Assembly: GCA_002633005.1 (NCBI GenBank)
Contig: NMRA01000161.1
Span: 262,101 to 326,100 of the forward strand
Source of the DNA: Phoronis australis
Taxonomy: Eukaryota > Phoronida > Phoronidae
Direction: 5' to 3'
Length of the DNA: 64,000 bases
Part shown: positions 63,771 to 64,000 of the stretch, piece after piece
Position numbering within the stretch: the stretch's first letter is position 1
Layout of the letters: each line of letters begins with the position of its first letter
The notes under the pieces: generated by a model
What the model was told of the DNA's origin: nothing
The model's input: only the letters and a program-made list of their open reading frames with translations
Databases searched by the model: none
Made by a program: the position numbers and the translations under genes

Positions 63771-64000
63771 CAAATGATGTGTTTGTGCAGTTAGCTGTGG
63801 AAGTTGTCAGGAACAGGATATCAAGACGGATAATTCTGCATCATGATTTCAACACATTTTTCGCTGGCCAACTGATGTTTAGCTTCTTTATTCTCCAGGT
63901 TCAGTCAGGTTATATTGTTCAAGACCAGAGTTTGGTCAAGCCATGTGAAAAGGGTGGTGACCTCTGTACATTTTATGGCATCTATAATACAAGCTCAGTA

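Overview
The window is eukaryotic nuclear DNA, most likely from an invertebrate deuterostome such as a lancelet. This is inferred from multi-exon genes with short GT-AG exons, a moderately AT-rich background rich in the word ACATGTA, dense small DNA transposons and tRNA-derived SINEs, and single-N joins flanked by slightly diverged duplicates, as expected in a draft assembly of a very heterozygous genome. Species assignment is inference only. There are no operons or prokaryotic features.

Left part, 1-40,000: gene-poor and repeat-rich. I could support no complete gene, only two orphan candidate exons (16,222-16,330 on + and 36,326-36,433 on -) and a fragment of a LINE-type reverse transcriptase ORF (about 38,230-38,574). 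Mobile elements dominate. They include a 1.86-kb element with long terminal inverted repeats and a 6-bp target duplication (4,266-6,123). A 3.8-kb element with long inverted repeats (30,225-34,036) holds remains of a minus-strand repeat-family ORF. A duplicated segment (24,258-25,470 and 26,013-26,622) carries a different transposon in each copy. Several tRNA-like SINE heads and a 302-bp MITE complete the list. There is a sequencing gap at 6,964-7,595, and single-N joins lie at 9,227, 16,350 and 37,160.

Right part, 40,000-64,000: three well-supported protein genes. DUOXA (dual oxidase maturation factor) runs on + from 40,127 to 47,764 in seven exons whose phases all fit. A TMEM256/DUF423 homologue runs on - from 54,235 to 51,456 in three exons. 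A homologue of the zinc-ribbon protein C16orf87 (UPF0547) starts head-to-head with it and runs on + from 54,642 to 63,770 in five exons. The start codons of the last two genes are 406 bp apart, so they probably share a bidirectional promoter. Exons 2 and 3 of the C16orf87 gene occur twice in a 2.1-kb duplication that ends exactly at a single N (57,805). This looks like two alleles placed in tandem rather than a true exon duplication.

Functionally, DUOXA is a membrane protein needed to bring dual oxidase (an H2O2 generator) to the cell surface; no DUOX exon was recognised in this window. TMEM256 is a small membrane protein of unknown function, and the C16orf87 homologue is a small basic, probably nuclear or RNA/DNA-associated protein of unknown function. 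Nothing suggests that the three genes share a pathway.
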